A DNA stretch of 64,000 nucleotides from Symsagittifera roscoffensis. Taxonomy: Eukaryota > Xenacoelomorpha > Acoela > Convolutidae. Numbering within the stretch: the first letter of the stretch is position 1; each line of letters starts with the position of its first letter. Below the pieces are notes generated by a model. That model ran no database searches, was not told the DNA's origin, and worked only from the letters and a program-made list of their open reading frames with translations. Location: the NCBI RefSeq assembly GCF_963678635.1, contig NC_087067.1, forward strand, positions 16,259,018 through 16,323,017. Reading direction: 5' to 3'. This document shows, in pieces, positions 47,601 to 57,453 of this stretch. The position numbers and the translations under genes are program-made.

Positions 47601-50600
47601 ACTTTTTCTGGCAGCAGATGAATTAGCACCCTCATCTGTTTCTTTTTCGTCTTCTTGAAGTGTGTCAGTTTTTTTTTTTTTTTTTTTTTTCAGATCATTT
47701 GGTAGAGGTAGAAGCTTCCAGCGCGGTTTGGTGACAGTTTAGCAAAAATGATGGTTAATTTGAAAAATTTTTCAAACAACCATCCACTACCGCGTGAAGC
47801 AAAGCACTTGGCTGTATTGAGAAAGTGCTCAATCAATTCGTTGTATTTTTGTTTTTCCAAGCCACCGCTGTCGACTCGCACCATTTCAGTGTTCAATACA
47901 ACTTGATTTTCTCAAGTTTCGTCTCCTCCTGTTCAGCAGTGACGTGTTTCATCTAGCACACTTCAACTGAGAATTGTACTTTGTCTGATCCAAGTTGAGT
48001 GTGATCAAATATTAGTTTATCTATGACTTCCTTCTTTCGCATCATGAAAGCTAGCAGGCCGGTCATCGTCACTGATTTGAAACTTTTTTCAATCTTCCGT
48101 TGAAAGCGGCCTGGTTTGGTTTCAAGTGTGACTGATTTCTCGATTTTAGTTGCTGCACAGGTTCTTTGCCGCAGAAAAAAAACATACCAAGCTGTGAGCA
48201 AGCCGAAAATACCTGAGAGAAAACCCTTTTAGCCGGAAAAAAAAGAAGACTCAGAAACTAAAAAAAGTTTTTATCACCCCATACGCTCAAAACACATAAG
48301 CATACAAAAACTTTTTTAAGCTCATCAAATGACAAATTATGAGGCCAATAAGCCGATTTAAAATAGGTCGAAACTTGTCAACCCGGGTAAAAGAGAAGCA
48401 AAAAAATGAAACTTAAAAACACTTAAAAACGAATTAAAATTTGTTACGCTTCATCCCTTTCAATACACACACGGACAAAAATATTTTCACCCAAAAAAAC
48501 GACAACATATGAGGCCAATAAGCCGATATAAAATAGGCCTTAAATTATTAAACCGGAAGAAAAAACGAAAACATACGGGAAAAACGGTAAGTTGCAAAAA
48601 AAGACTTAAAAGCTGATAAAAGTTAGTGAAGTCTCATCCCCTTCATTACACACACATGTACACAATTGTTTTTTGCTTATTAATGGACGCAATATAAGGC
48701 CCAACATAATATAGATGGAAACTTACTTAACGAGAAAAAAAGACAAAATTTTTTTATGAAATAAAATTTTAAAAAAGTTGGTAAAATGACAATCAACCTA
48801 AAAAGCAAATTTCGAATAGGGCGGATATCAAAAATGCTAACACGCTCAAGAAATGTCTGTTGCAGTTTCCAACAGAGAGACGACTACTGCAGTTCAGAGT
48901 GCACTGTGCTGAAAATGGAGATCTTGAAATTGGAGACCATCCCGTGGATAAAGTTGTTCACGGAAAAAAGTCTAGTACCCGATTGCAATATCCTTGCTTA
49001 TCGCAAGGGCAAAGAATTACTAGAGTTGAAGCGACCATTTTTTGATATGAGCTGACGAAACGAAACTGAAAAAGAGCCATTTGCTCTAAAATGTAAACTG
49101 GTGCTCGCTCAAATATTTATTGCAGTTCAGAACATCTAGCGTCATTTCAAATAAGCAGCCGTAAATCTAATTTCAAAGAAAACCAAATGGGGAACTGGAA
49201 ACAAAATATATATTTTTCTGTTCTTACCTGTGGGAGGAAGAAGAGGAGCAGCACTATGGCTACGGTGGATAGATTCTCATTGATGTAGACTATGATCCTG
49301 TTGGTACACCCCCCAGTGAAAATGCGATCTGATAGTGCTGTGTTGATTGTGTCTTCCTCACTTCCCGCCCTCACGCCGAAGCCACACTGCGTGTTGTTGT
49401 GCACTTCACCGAAACCCTAAACAACGCGGAAATAAAATATTAATCGGTACTCCTTTAGAAGTATGGCCCCGTTCAAAACCTCGTTTAGAAGCATGGTCCC
49501 GTAAAACGTCCACTGCTCCCATATAAAAGCCAGACATAAGACGCAAATTTTTAAAGTTAGTTACTAGGTTTGCCAGTGAATTTTGATAATTCCATTCTGA
49601 AGAAAAATTAGTGGCAAATCTAACAAGTACTTCAAGTATAGTTCAAGTGGTCTGGCCGGACTACACTTCTAAATGAGCCTTTGAATGGACTCGTCAAAAC
49701 GGCGGTACAATACTTTTAAACGAGTACCTATTAACCATAGCAATTTGAACACGACTAAATTTAATTGCAAGTGTTACTTCTAGCGACCGATTAATCTTCG
49801 AATCCAATTCTATTAAAGAAGATAAGCAGTGATGACCCTATTAACGTCGATTACAGAATATAATCCTCAAAATTCTATAATACTTTGATTATAGTATTCT
49901 ATAATAGATTTCCTAAAAAATTGGATATGAAAAAAGAACTCTTTTTCAGTGCTGAAACTTTATTTCAATACGATGTTATTATCAAACGAGTTTAAAGATT
50001 TTCGGGCAAAATCTTGTTTCTTCTGTCAATGGATAAATAGCCCGCCCTCGAAAAGAATCTTTCAGCTACAGCCGGAGAGGGAAGTATGCTCAGTAGGCTT
50101 CCGGAAAACTTCCTCAAAAAAGGCCACTGAGTACTCGGCTGGCGGAAAAATTCAAAATCTGTACATCTTTCATCAGTTTGAGTGAGATAAGCAGTCAGCT
50201 CTGTTTTGAAGGAATCGATACCAAAATGCTGTGTAACTGTAAGTTTGTCTGAAAACACTGCATCGAGATCGTTCATCTCGGGAGACACAACAGAAATTTC
50301 CGAGCCAGCTATAGTATCGGCCAGTGAAAGTAGATAACTGTTTCCTTTTTCATACTCCGTGCTTGACAGTTTGTTTCTGTCACTTCGATTTGGATTGAGA
50401 AGGGTAGCTGCATAAATGATATCAGAAAAATTTCTGAACCTAGAATTCCGGTCCATGAAACTGAGCACAACTACACAAAAATTGCGCGCAGTTTGATGGA
50501 TAACATCCAGTCTAGAAACACGGTCAAGAGCAGTTTCGACTTTTCTGACAGTGGGCAATACTTGATCAGTTTCAGGGTTGGAGGTTTCGAAAAATTTGCC

Positions 50601-53600
50601 GAGTACAGTCAATTTCAACAGCACGTAATGCATACTTTTGATAGCCAGGCTATCAAGTTCTGAGTAGGTGCTTGGCCGCTCTAATCTATGTGTCGTCACA
50701 AGGTCTTGATTGCGATGAAGAAATTCTATTTGACGAAAGTGTCCATACCATCGAGTTTCCGAAAGCGTTGGACCACTATTTGACCGACAGAAAGTATCTG
50801 CCTACTGGAAAAACTTGCTATGTCATGTTGCTTCAAAAATAACAAGGTTCATCCGATGCGCTCCACATCCAACGAAGCTGATATTTTCCAGTTCAATGTT
50901 TTCCTCTTGGATATCATGTCCTTCCACCACAAAGTAAGAATTTTCTTCGTCGACTTCCGGAGGATATTCAGGCCAAATCGATTGTCTAAACTCCCTGCAA
51001 GCTGCTATCATGGCATTGCAGTTATCTGATTGATACGCCAGACAATTTTACGGGTCCAAATTGTTGTCCCTCAATGTCTTTTCCAATTCGAGGGAAGTTG
51101 TTATGGCTCTACCAGATTCCACTTTCTTAAAATCCATAACTTGAACAACGGATTGATAGTTTTCCGTAAGGAAAGACACCAAAATAACAAGAATATTGTT
51201 ACCTTTGTTGTCTTTCCAATGATCCAATTGTACCCCATAATGATAGGCTCCTTTCAGGACGCTCAAACAATACGTTTCCATTTTCTTCATTTCTGACTCT
51301 AGGGTTTTATAATCGGGTGCAGATGACAATTTCTGAACAGCTTGAAGAAACCGTTTGGTTTGGATCTGAAAATATTTATTGGTATAGTTGTCTTGGAAAA
51401 CTTTCTGACCATTTCCAATCGCGAAGCGTTAACGTTATTTGTCAGCGTTCCCATGCTGGTTATAAGTAATTGATTTGATTCGTTGAAGAAAGCAGGGCTA
51501 CACATTTGAATATGTCGTTCAGCTCCAGTAAGAAAATTACTACTTTTGACTCCTTCCAAACTTTTGTTGCAATTTGTGAACTTGTAACACTTTTCAGATG
51601 CCATAAACTCAAATGCTGTGTCCAATTTTATCCGTTTTGCCGATTTAGTTGGTGTCATTTCAAACACTGAAGCAAAAACGAGCAAAATTAGGTAGTTATT
51701 GTAGATAAAAGGATATGCAACGAATGTTATTTTATGTGTAACTTACACAGTGTAAGCTAAAAGATGAGATTTCAAGTCGTCAGCCAATGAAATATTAGCT
51801 ACTTTGATCAGCGCTCGGCAATAGCTGTGATTAATAGCGTTCTATTATACTAACTCTATTAATAGAACAGACGTGTCAATATAGCGCATTATGATAGCCA
51901 CGCTATTACAGACTATAATAGAATGCTAATCTGGTCATCACTGAAGGAAAGTAACCAGCTCCTTAGATCAATCTGACAGTAATCACAACAAGACTGCTCG
52001 TATCAGGGCGAAGCCCTGAATGTTCCGACTGCCTTTTAATGTTTATGGAGCAGTAATAACATTTAAGAAATTAAATAAAATAAAACAAAATGAAAAATTT
52101 TTTTTCTAAAATTTATTTTTTTTTAAATAAAAACCATCTCCCCACACGCCATATAAAGTACAAAACAATAAATTTCGCTTCTAGTAACATCAATTAAGGC
52201 AAATAAGCTTCTTTCAATCAATTTGGAACCATTTCTAAGACGGATTAAATCTCCGCCTATGCGTTAATAGCGCGAAATATATCGCGCGTTAATTGTCTCA
52301 AATTGGCCAAAATGGCAATTTTTAAACACCCATAACTTTACGAAAAAAGATCACAGGTAAAAAAAAATTCAAATTTGAGCTCAGGACAACAATACCTTTT
52401 GAATGATATTAAAAAAATTCCGTCAAAAGTCGAAATTTGTCTGAAGAAAAAAAACCCACCCCAAGCACAAATATTCCTTTATTTTCGTATCAAAAATCGG
52501 AACAATAAACACAGCCACAGCAGATTGTAAAGGTGTCAATAAACAAGGAAAACTGTTCGAATATCCGCGCCGAGAGGAAAAGCGCAGAAAGCAGCCTAAA
52601 ACTGCGATTAGATTTCATAATTAATCATTTCTATGCATTAGACAAAAAATCATCAAGGATTTATGGATTGGGTAGAAATCATTGAAATTCAATTCTACAT
52701 CGCATACGGGATCGATCTATACATTTGTGATAAATTTGATGAAAACTTTTGGAAGTCAGAACTTCAACTGTAGTCTTTGTTGTTTGATCATGAAGACACT
52801 TCTCGATAGACATCTAACTTGCCCATTTGGAGTTCTTCCGAGATCGGATTTTTTGAATTGATGTGCGTTGTGTAAATAATAATCGAACTTATTAGTTCAA
52901 CGCAAGAAATTCAATCTAAATTCTTATCAAGCTATTCAAATCTCTAGCGCCATCTACCCTACGCAGTGCTTCTTTCAACAATCTATCCACTCTTCTTCCT
53001 CGAGAAATACTGCGCTGCAATTTGGAAGGTGAGCGCTTGCAATATAGCCATATCTTAATGAGCTCATCAGATTAAGTCAGCATTAGTTCAATCTTCAACA
53101 ATCAATCTCCGGTTTTGAGCGTCAGAACGGAATAACAAAAAAGATTCACGTTAAAAACATATATTTGAGTTTCAAAGAAAAAACACATAAGCTTCAGCAG
53201 GGGCGGATCCCCCCTCAAGAATTCGACCCCCTGCCGACCCAAAGGGTCCCCCTTTGTACTATTTTGAGATATCCAGTTTTGGTGATAGACCCTAAAAAAT
53301 TTCTTAAGGCGCCAATATATACTAATTTTGAGGGGGGATCGCGCGCCAAAAAAACGCGATTTTTTGGTCAACATTTTCCAAAAAAAGCCTTTTTTGGCCT
53401 GTTTTTTTTTCAAAATTTTGACGGCGGCGCAGAAAATTTGGCCAAAAAGGAGCAAAACAGTGCTTTGGGAGCTCGTAAAATCAATTTGGTCGACGAAATT
53501 TTTTGAAAATCCGGCCCCCCCCCTCTTTCGAGAAAATCCTAGATCCGCCCCTGAGCTTGAGCTCTTTTAATTTCAATTGTGCTGATGCAAGTTGAGCAAA

Positions 53601-56600
53601 AATCAAACTGAAAATTGCAATAAATCTGAGTTGTTAAAGGTTGCTATTGGTTCCTTTGAAAAAAATATGCATGAAGTCGAATTAATGAACCCTTCTACAC
53701 AGACCAAATATTCATGATTGAAACAGCATGACACTCAAGAACTAGCAAAGAGAAATTCGAACGCTATTACACTTGAAAAAAATCTTAACGAAAAAAAAAA
53801 TCGAAAAAAGGTCTTATCGATTTCATAAACAACATCGGAAAATTTTAGATAACAAAATACTTGGTAAATAAGCCGACGGAATTAAAACCAGCAACCAATA
53901 AGCTCAATATCAACCAAAATATTTCGGCAATAAATACTGATACAGAAACATGTACGGTCCATATAGCATCCACGAGTGCCATCAGGGCAGATTTAGGGGG
54001 GGGGGGGGGTTTGGACGCCTCTTCCCTTCAGGGATTCGACCCCCTGCCGACCCAAAGGTTCCCTCCTTTGGTACTTTTTAAGAAGTCCACTTTTGGCCGA
54101 CCGACCCTAAAATTTTTCTAAGGGCGCCAATATATACTAAGAGGGGAGCGCGCGCCAAAAAAACGCAATTTTTTTGTCAACATTTTCCAAAAAGTGCCCA
54201 AAAACGGCTTTTTTGACCTGTTTTTTTTTCAAAAATTTGCCTGCGTCGCAGAAAATTTGGCTTTTAGTGCTTTAGGAGAGCTCGAAAAACCAATTTGGCC
54301 GACCTAAAAAAGTCGAAAATTTTATGAAAATCCACCCCCCCCCCCCCCCTCAAAAAAATCCTAAATCCGCCCCCTATATATATAAATAAAATATATATAC
54401 TGAAAGAGACGTCGTATACACATTTCTGATATTTACAAAAAAACCATCAGCCAAAAAATAATAATACCGAAAATCTATAACTATACATGCAACTGGATCT
54501 ATAATTACACATGTAACTGGAAAATGTATGGTTTGAGAAAAAATAAACCAAAAGAATGGAATACAAAATCAAAATTAACATCAGGAGGAAATTTGACCAA
54601 GCAGTAACCCACCCGAAAACATCTGAGCACCAACCCTTCAAGCCGAGAAAAAAACTATGAAATTAAATTTTAAAAAGTTCAAGGATCCCTCGCCCTCAAA
54701 ACACAGACACACACAAACAGAAAACGTTTCGCTCATCAAGTGGTGCCATATGAGGCCACAAAGCCATAATAAAATAGGCCGATTTCGAAAAAAAATTAAG
54801 ACCAACCTCAAAAAGCAAATTTCGAAAAGAGCGGATATGTAAAATACTAACAAACGCAAAACAAGCTTAATATTTGCAACCCAGAGGAGCAGGATTTGCA
54901 ACGAGTATAAAGAGGTGAAAGAGTCCAGGAGTCCGATATTTTTAAAATGCGACTGAGCTGGCTAAGTAAAGACACGTCTTTTAGCCAAAAACCTATAAAA
55001 AAACCTTAAGTCCTAAATCAGTGAAAACTCACTTCGTCTTAAACACTGATTTTTTCACCGTTTTTAAACTTGACTTGTTATAATTTTTTCCCATCATTGC
55101 TTAAATACTTTTTAAAAGTGATGACCTTAAATTTTCACTGAGAATGAAAAATCACAGCGGCCTGAGTACAGAACACTTTACGCATCGAATACACAACAAA
55201 CACCGAATACAAAACAAAACAACGAACACCGAATACAAAACAAACAACAAATGTGGGATGAACGATTGAGGATTGAAAAGAGAGGGGGAATGCACTAACA
55301 GCAAAGGAACAAAGGAGCACCAGAATTGGGAAGGCAAAAACGTAATAAACTGCACAAGACTAGATGGCCCGACTGACAATCATAGTGGCGTTCACAATAT
55401 TTAAGCAGCAAACTATTGAAATCGAAAATTGACCAAGATCAAATTCGGATTTATGCTTTTTGTTCTTTCACTTACAAATTATCATGTTTTGAATCAATGG
55501 TCACAGTAATTTTGCCAAATAAAATTGAAGCTGCGGCAAGAACTCAAATTTTTCTAAGAAAAGTGAGTGACTCACCCTGCAGCATGAGAAAGGCACTCCG
55601 CACTTGGACACTGCTATGCTGTCACAGGAGTAGTACATGTTCAGCTCCCAGTCATTGGGTCCTTCTCCTCCACAGCACTGCAGCTGCAATTTCAAAACAG
55701 GTCAAACTGGGGTTTTTTAAATTTGCCGATAGCGGCAATTAATTGATCATTTAAAATACAGGACCTAAAGCATCCTTTTTCTTACATTTATACAGAGGCG
55801 AAATTACGCGTGCAAACACGAGCAAGAACATAGCCAACAGAAAGTTGAAAAAAATCAATGAATGCAAGGAAGCAGAAAAATAAATTTGGAACTTTCGAAT
55901 TTGGAAGAAAAAAATAGACGCCCTCAAAGCCCTTTGAAGTTCAAGGACAATTTATGATTGGCACTTTCCTTGAAAAAAATTGCCCAATTTGAGAAAACTG
56001 GATCAATAGGTAAATTTTCTATTTCGCTAAGAAATCTGATAATTAAAATCCATTTTCGAGCCTGAACAAAAAAATCGAAAAAAAACATCACGACCTATAT
56101 AAGAGTCTGAACTATATTCATCGACTCTTAAGAAGGCTAAATAAGGACCGTAGTCGTATCAGCGACCTGGAGATTACAAGTCTCACGTGCTCGCACCTGT
56201 GCTATAGTCCCTTGAAATTATGCAAATACTAGACACCAAAAAAGCAAATAGAACAGATACTAAAAAATCGTCAACGCAATGCAGCAAGAAAGCGCCACCA
56301 AATAAACAATTTTATTTGCGAGTTGGGTTAGCAAAATGGGATTCGTAATACAACACTACACTCGATTGTGTAATTGTTAATCGAAAACCGGTCCAGCGTA
56401 AAAACTGGGGTGAGACAACTTCTATTCCGGGCATGAAACTCTTATTACGCGCTCAACAGAAAGAAAAGATATACCAAAAATTAGTTTAAGTAAGGATTTA
56501 ATTGAAGTTGCGTGGTTTATAACTGTTCAAGCTTGACAAAAACTTACTTCATGTTGAATATAATCGAGAATGTTTTTGATATCCACGTCATCGTTATAAT

Positions 56601-57400
56601 TCTTGGTAGACTTTTGAAAGAAGTTGTCCAGAGATGTTCGCATCTGAAAATTGAAAACTGATTAAATCAAAAATTCAAATCTTTGAAAATTTTGAATCAA
56701 ATATCATACCCTTCCATTCAACGTGAACACTACAATCACAAAAATCAGCTGAAGAATAATTCCACAGCCCATGATTGCGATAAACTGAATAAAAAAAAAC
56801 GTTATACCAGATGAAGCAATATTTTAAGGTCTAATATGCGTAAAACCATACATACAGCTTTGAGTAGGTAGGTATTTTCTCTGAGAGCGCCCACACATCC
56901 GGAAAAGGAGACGAGAAAGATTATAACTCCCAATGCGATGAGCATCACAGAGGGAGTCATTACTCCACTGAGCGCATTGCCGTAGTCGGCGTTAACAGTC
57001 AAAGCCCAGATTCCGATCACTACCAACACGAATGAGATCACCCAAAAGAGGACGTTAAACAAAAACAGGACGAACTTGATCACGTTGTGGGCTAGCTCCG
57101 GAACGTGGCAGCAGTAACACTCATGATATTTGGTATGCGTCTGCACGTCTATGTAAAAGTCGGGCTCGTCTGTCCCCATTCCGAGAAAAGACTCTACCTG
57201 GGGAGCTTCCTTGCCCTAGGGTGTCAAATTCATATTCATTCTTTACTGGCTTGTTTTGACATAAAATATGATAATGATAACGCTTGCTAATTCACTCAAA
57301 TTCTGCTTCACAACACTTTTGAAATGGTTATTGTAAACTCCGTGCATTAATTTGTACTCACCGATATCGGTGTTTCTTGCACTTCATCGGGTTTAGTCAT
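35526..57400 (-). CDS. Tetraspanin, TspanC8-like (TSPAN5/14/33 type), seven exons
   Basis: Exons in transcript order are 57362-57400, 56856-57215, 56710-56784, 56548-56643, 55576-55683, 49228-49416 and 35526-35636. Every exon is a multiple of three with phase-0 GT-AG introns, giving about 325 residues. Four membrane helices lie near residues 59-85, 103-121, 133-155 and 275-300. The signature CVGALREN follows helix 2, and the large loop has CCGG (193-196) plus six more cysteines (210, 218, 224, 225, 237, 263), eight in all. Eight loop cysteines define TspanC8 proteins, which in mammals escort the protease ADAM10 and steer its substrate choice at the membrane. An ADAM10 role here is inference. 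The N-terminal cytoplasmic region (about 58 residues, HECYCCHVPEL) has cysteines that could be palmitoylated. The last exon was found by splice-frame continuity beyond a 13.6 kb intron. A Penelope-like element sits just upstream of the ATG. Confidence 0.93.
36170..36475 (+). repeat. SINE-like element related to 24340-24545
   Basis: This shares the body GAGAAAAATAACCAAAACATT, AAAACAGCGGTTC and TCTTTCCCTCGTGGATAA with the copy at 24340. A box B-like sequence on the minus strand (GCGGGTTCAAATCGC) lies in its left part. It ends 15 bases before the tandem duplication begins. Confidence 0.45.
37165..37670 (+). repeat. Dispersed repeat family R2, within copy A
   Basis: Blocks are GGCCCTGAATGTTCCGACCG, TTAATAGCGCGAAGTATGTC, 'CAAATTGGCCAAAATGGC', TTTAAGCTCAGGACAACAAT, 'CACCCCGAGCACAAATATTCC' and the hairpin ACTTTCG-TAT-CGAAAGT before CGGAGCA. 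An equivalent copy lies at 43470-43975 and a sister copy at 51985-52510. Confidence 0.75.
39217..41918 (-). pseudogene. Decayed protein-primed type B DNA polymerase (Polinton/Maverick or adintovirus type), copy A
   Basis: Broken minus-strand frames appear in collinear order. At 41918-41407 an N-terminal region has FASRGSGWLF and AKLSPNRAGSFYLY. At 40808-40506 the exonuclease approach has FHLESLIVPV and CDYGLAVVEFEKK. At 40264-39810 the third exonuclease motif YHDLYLTTDVLLLAS is followed by YGVDCAHYYTACNLAGD. At 39531-39217 the catalytic palm motif YSDSDSF (canonical YxDTDS) is followed by DFSNYPKDSPM and EEFVGLKPK. These patterns match polymerases of Polintons and related integrated virus-like elements. 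Stops and frameshifts separate the pieces. No integrase, ATPase or capsid gene is visible, so it is a dead fragment. A short acidic frame ending RIQNESDLDD (about 38340-38480) may belong to the same element. Confidence 0.8.
42030..42770 (+). repeat. Dispersed repeat family R4 with internal subrepeats (copy A; copy B at 48310-49055)
   Basis: The phrase 'ATGAGGCCAATAAGCCGAT' followed by 'AAAATAGG' occurs twice about 180 bases apart, with a third degenerate repeat after it. A tail GGAAAAAAGCCTAGTACCCG with TATCCTTGCTTATCGC follows. Related sequence is at 54630-54850, and the tail motif recurs near 20488, 28262 and 33329. The 89-codon frame at 42504-42773 is part of this repeat. Confidence 0.6.
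42793..49077. repeat. Tandem duplication, copy B (6.3 kb)
   Basis: Nearly identical to copy A in direct orientation. Visible differences include a G run of 12 instead of 22 (44088-44099), an 18-base deletion in the polymerase remnant (near 45532), a 5-base insertion near 45265 (ACAAGATATGAG), a longer T run near 47671-47690 and a few single-base changes. The similarity means a recent event, or two alleles wrongly joined by the assembler. Confidence 0.97.
45513..48201 (-). pseudogene. Decayed protein-primed type B DNA polymerase, copy B
   Basis: This is the duplicate of the remnant at 39217-41918, with the same broken frames: N-terminal part 48201-47690, middle 47086-46784, exonuclease motif YHDLYLTTDV at 46542-46088 and palm YSDSDSF at 45809-45513. 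It differs by an 18-base deletion that removes six codons around EEFVGLKP near the 3' end. Since both copies share their older stops, the element decayed before it was duplicated. Confidence 0.8.
49228..49416 (-). CDS. Tetraspanin exon 6 (end of loop, helix 4)
   Basis: The exon encodes GFGEVHNNTQCGFGVRAG, RIFTGGCTNRI and the start of helix 4 (LSTVAIVLLLFFLPQ), then donor GTAAGAAC. It carries the seventh and eighth loop cysteines and an NNT glycosylation site. It lies only 150 bases from the end of the tandem duplication. Confidence 0.95.
49441..49735. mobile_element. Small MITE-like element beside tetraspanin exon 6
   Basis: The left end GGTACTCCTTTAGAAGTA pairs with the right end (reverse complement GGTACTCGTTTAAAAGTA). 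Both ends are bordered by TATTAA, a possible target duplication. Internally GTTTAGAAGCATGGTCCCGT is a near repeat of the left end. The element is non-coding and about 290 bases long. Confidence 0.45.
49827..51943 (-). mobile_element. hAT-superfamily DNA transposon
   Basis: The terminal inverted repeats are CAGTGATGACC (49827-49837) and GGTCATCACTG (51933-51943). The 8-base flanks AAGATAAG and AAGGAAAG agree at 6 of 8 positions, as expected for an aged hAT target duplication. The 2117-base element contains a broken transposase gene on the minus strand. It lies in tetraspanin intron 5. Confidence 0.85.
49992..51685 (-). pseudogene. hAT transposase, broken
   Basis: Collinear minus-strand pieces are as follows. 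At 51685-51299 a BED-like zinc-finger region has TNCNKSLEG and GAERHIQMCSP. At 51329-51048 and 51011-50823 the core has FVGCGAHRMNLVIFEAT. Near 50800-50700 a conserved patch has GPTLSETRWYGHFRQIEFL. At 50699-49992 the C-terminal part has WPFLRKFSGSLLSILPSPAV and AERFFSRAGYLS, the hATC dimerisation domain. Several stops and frame changes interrupt it, so the transposase is inactive. It would cut at the element's 11-base ends. It could once have mobilised short hAT-type MITEs, but its ends differ from the CAGGGGCGGAT family. Confidence 0.88.
51985..52510 (+). repeat. Dispersed repeat family R2, best head sequence
   Basis: This starts at about 42 bases past the hAT end with AACAAGACTGCTCGTATCAG, a hairpin GGGC-GAA-GCCC and TGAATGTTCCGACTGCC. 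It continues collinearly with 37165-37670 to CACCCCAAGCACAAATATTC and AAAAATCGGAACAATAA. It shows that R2 exists outside the tandem duplication. Confidence 0.7.
52511..53197. other. Tetraspanin intron 5 sequence, nothing recognised
   Basis: About 690 bases of unique-looking AT-rich intron with no open frame, repeat family or RNA structure that I can identify. Confidence 0.5.
53198..53553 (+). mobile_element. CAGGGGCGGAT-type MITE (hAT-like), complete copy
   Basis: The ends CAGGGGCGGATC and GATCCGCCCCTG are perfect inverted repeats. The 8-base flanks AGCTTCAG (53190-53197) and AGCTTGAG (53554-53561) differ at one base, a hAT-like target duplication. The interior has TTCGACCCCCTGCCGACCC, CCAATATATACTAATTTTGA and a G/C-rich end. 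It is 356 bases and non-coding; frames reading through it are spurious. Confidence 0.88.
53983..54376 (+). mobile_element. CAGGGGCGGAT-type MITE, second nearby copy
   Basis: It begins CAGGGCAGATTTAGG with a G run (about 53996-54010) and ends in a C run then CCTAAATCCGCCCCC. The interior is collinear with 53198-53553 (TTCGACCCCCTGCCGACCC, GGCGCCAATATATACTAA). It is slightly diverged, with no clear target duplication because the right flank is a TATATA tract. Confidence 0.8.
54630..54850 (+). repeat. Repeat family R4 fragment
   Basis: The blocks 'CATATGAGGCCACAAAGCC', 'AATAAAATAGGCCGAT' and AAAGCAAATTTCGAAAAGAG match 42220-42550. This is a diverged copy outside the tandem duplication. Confidence 0.5.
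55185..55252 (+). repeat. Short tandem repeat, unit about 20-25 bases
   Basis: The phrase 'CACCGAATACAAAACAAA' with small variations occurs three times in a row (first copy CGAATACACAACAAACA). It lies in intron 5 near tetraspanin exon 5 and has no evident function. Confidence 0.7.
55576..55683 (-). CDS. Tetraspanin exon 5 (CCG motif region)
   Basis: The exon encodes LQCCGGEGPNDWELN, NMYYSCDS, VSKCGVPFSCCR and ends before GTGAGT. It supplies six of the eight loop cysteines. CCGG with PxSCC is the tetraspanin signature. Confidence 0.97.
56548..56643 (-). CDS. Tetraspanin exon 4 (start of the large loop)
   Basis: The exon starts after CAATTTTCAG with MRTSLDNFFQKSTKNYNDD and ends in ILDYIQHE before GTAAGT. 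It provides helices A and B of the large extracellular loop, immediately before the CCG motif. Confidence 0.93.
56710..56784 (-). CDS. Tetraspanin exon 3 (helix 3)
   Basis: The 75 bases between TTTTATTCAG and GTATGATA encode FIAIMGCGIILQLIFVIVVF then TLNGR, the third membrane helix. The conserved position and phase match tetraspanin genes in general. Confidence 0.93.
56856..57215 (-). CDS. Tetraspanin exon 2 (N-tail, helices 1 and 2)
   Basis: The exon encodes GKEAPQVESFLG, the juxtamembrane HECYCCHVPELAHNV, helix 1 (IKFVLFLFNVLFWVISFVLV), the small loop, helix 2 and the family hallmark SGCVGALREN. It ends in TACCTACTCAAAGCT before GTATGTATG. Confidence 0.95.
57362..57400 (-). CDS. Tetraspanin exon 1 (start codon)
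   Basis: The exon encodes MTKPDEVQETPIS, preceded by AAAAA and followed by the donor GTGAGTAC. Joining gives ETPIS then GKEAPQ in frame. It is short, but the donor, the frame and the next acceptor (ACACCCTAG) agree. An alternative start is the Met at residue 26 in exon 2. Confidence 0.75.
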
Positions 57401-57453
57401 TTTTTAACTGAAACGGAATCCAACCTTTAAATTGTACTTTTGGACTTATTGGC

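Noticed and set aside
53165-53570. Overlapping frames of 113, 117 and 80 codons on both strands
   Set aside because: All lie within or across the MITE at 53198-53553, and the same peptide pieces recur wherever that element occurs.
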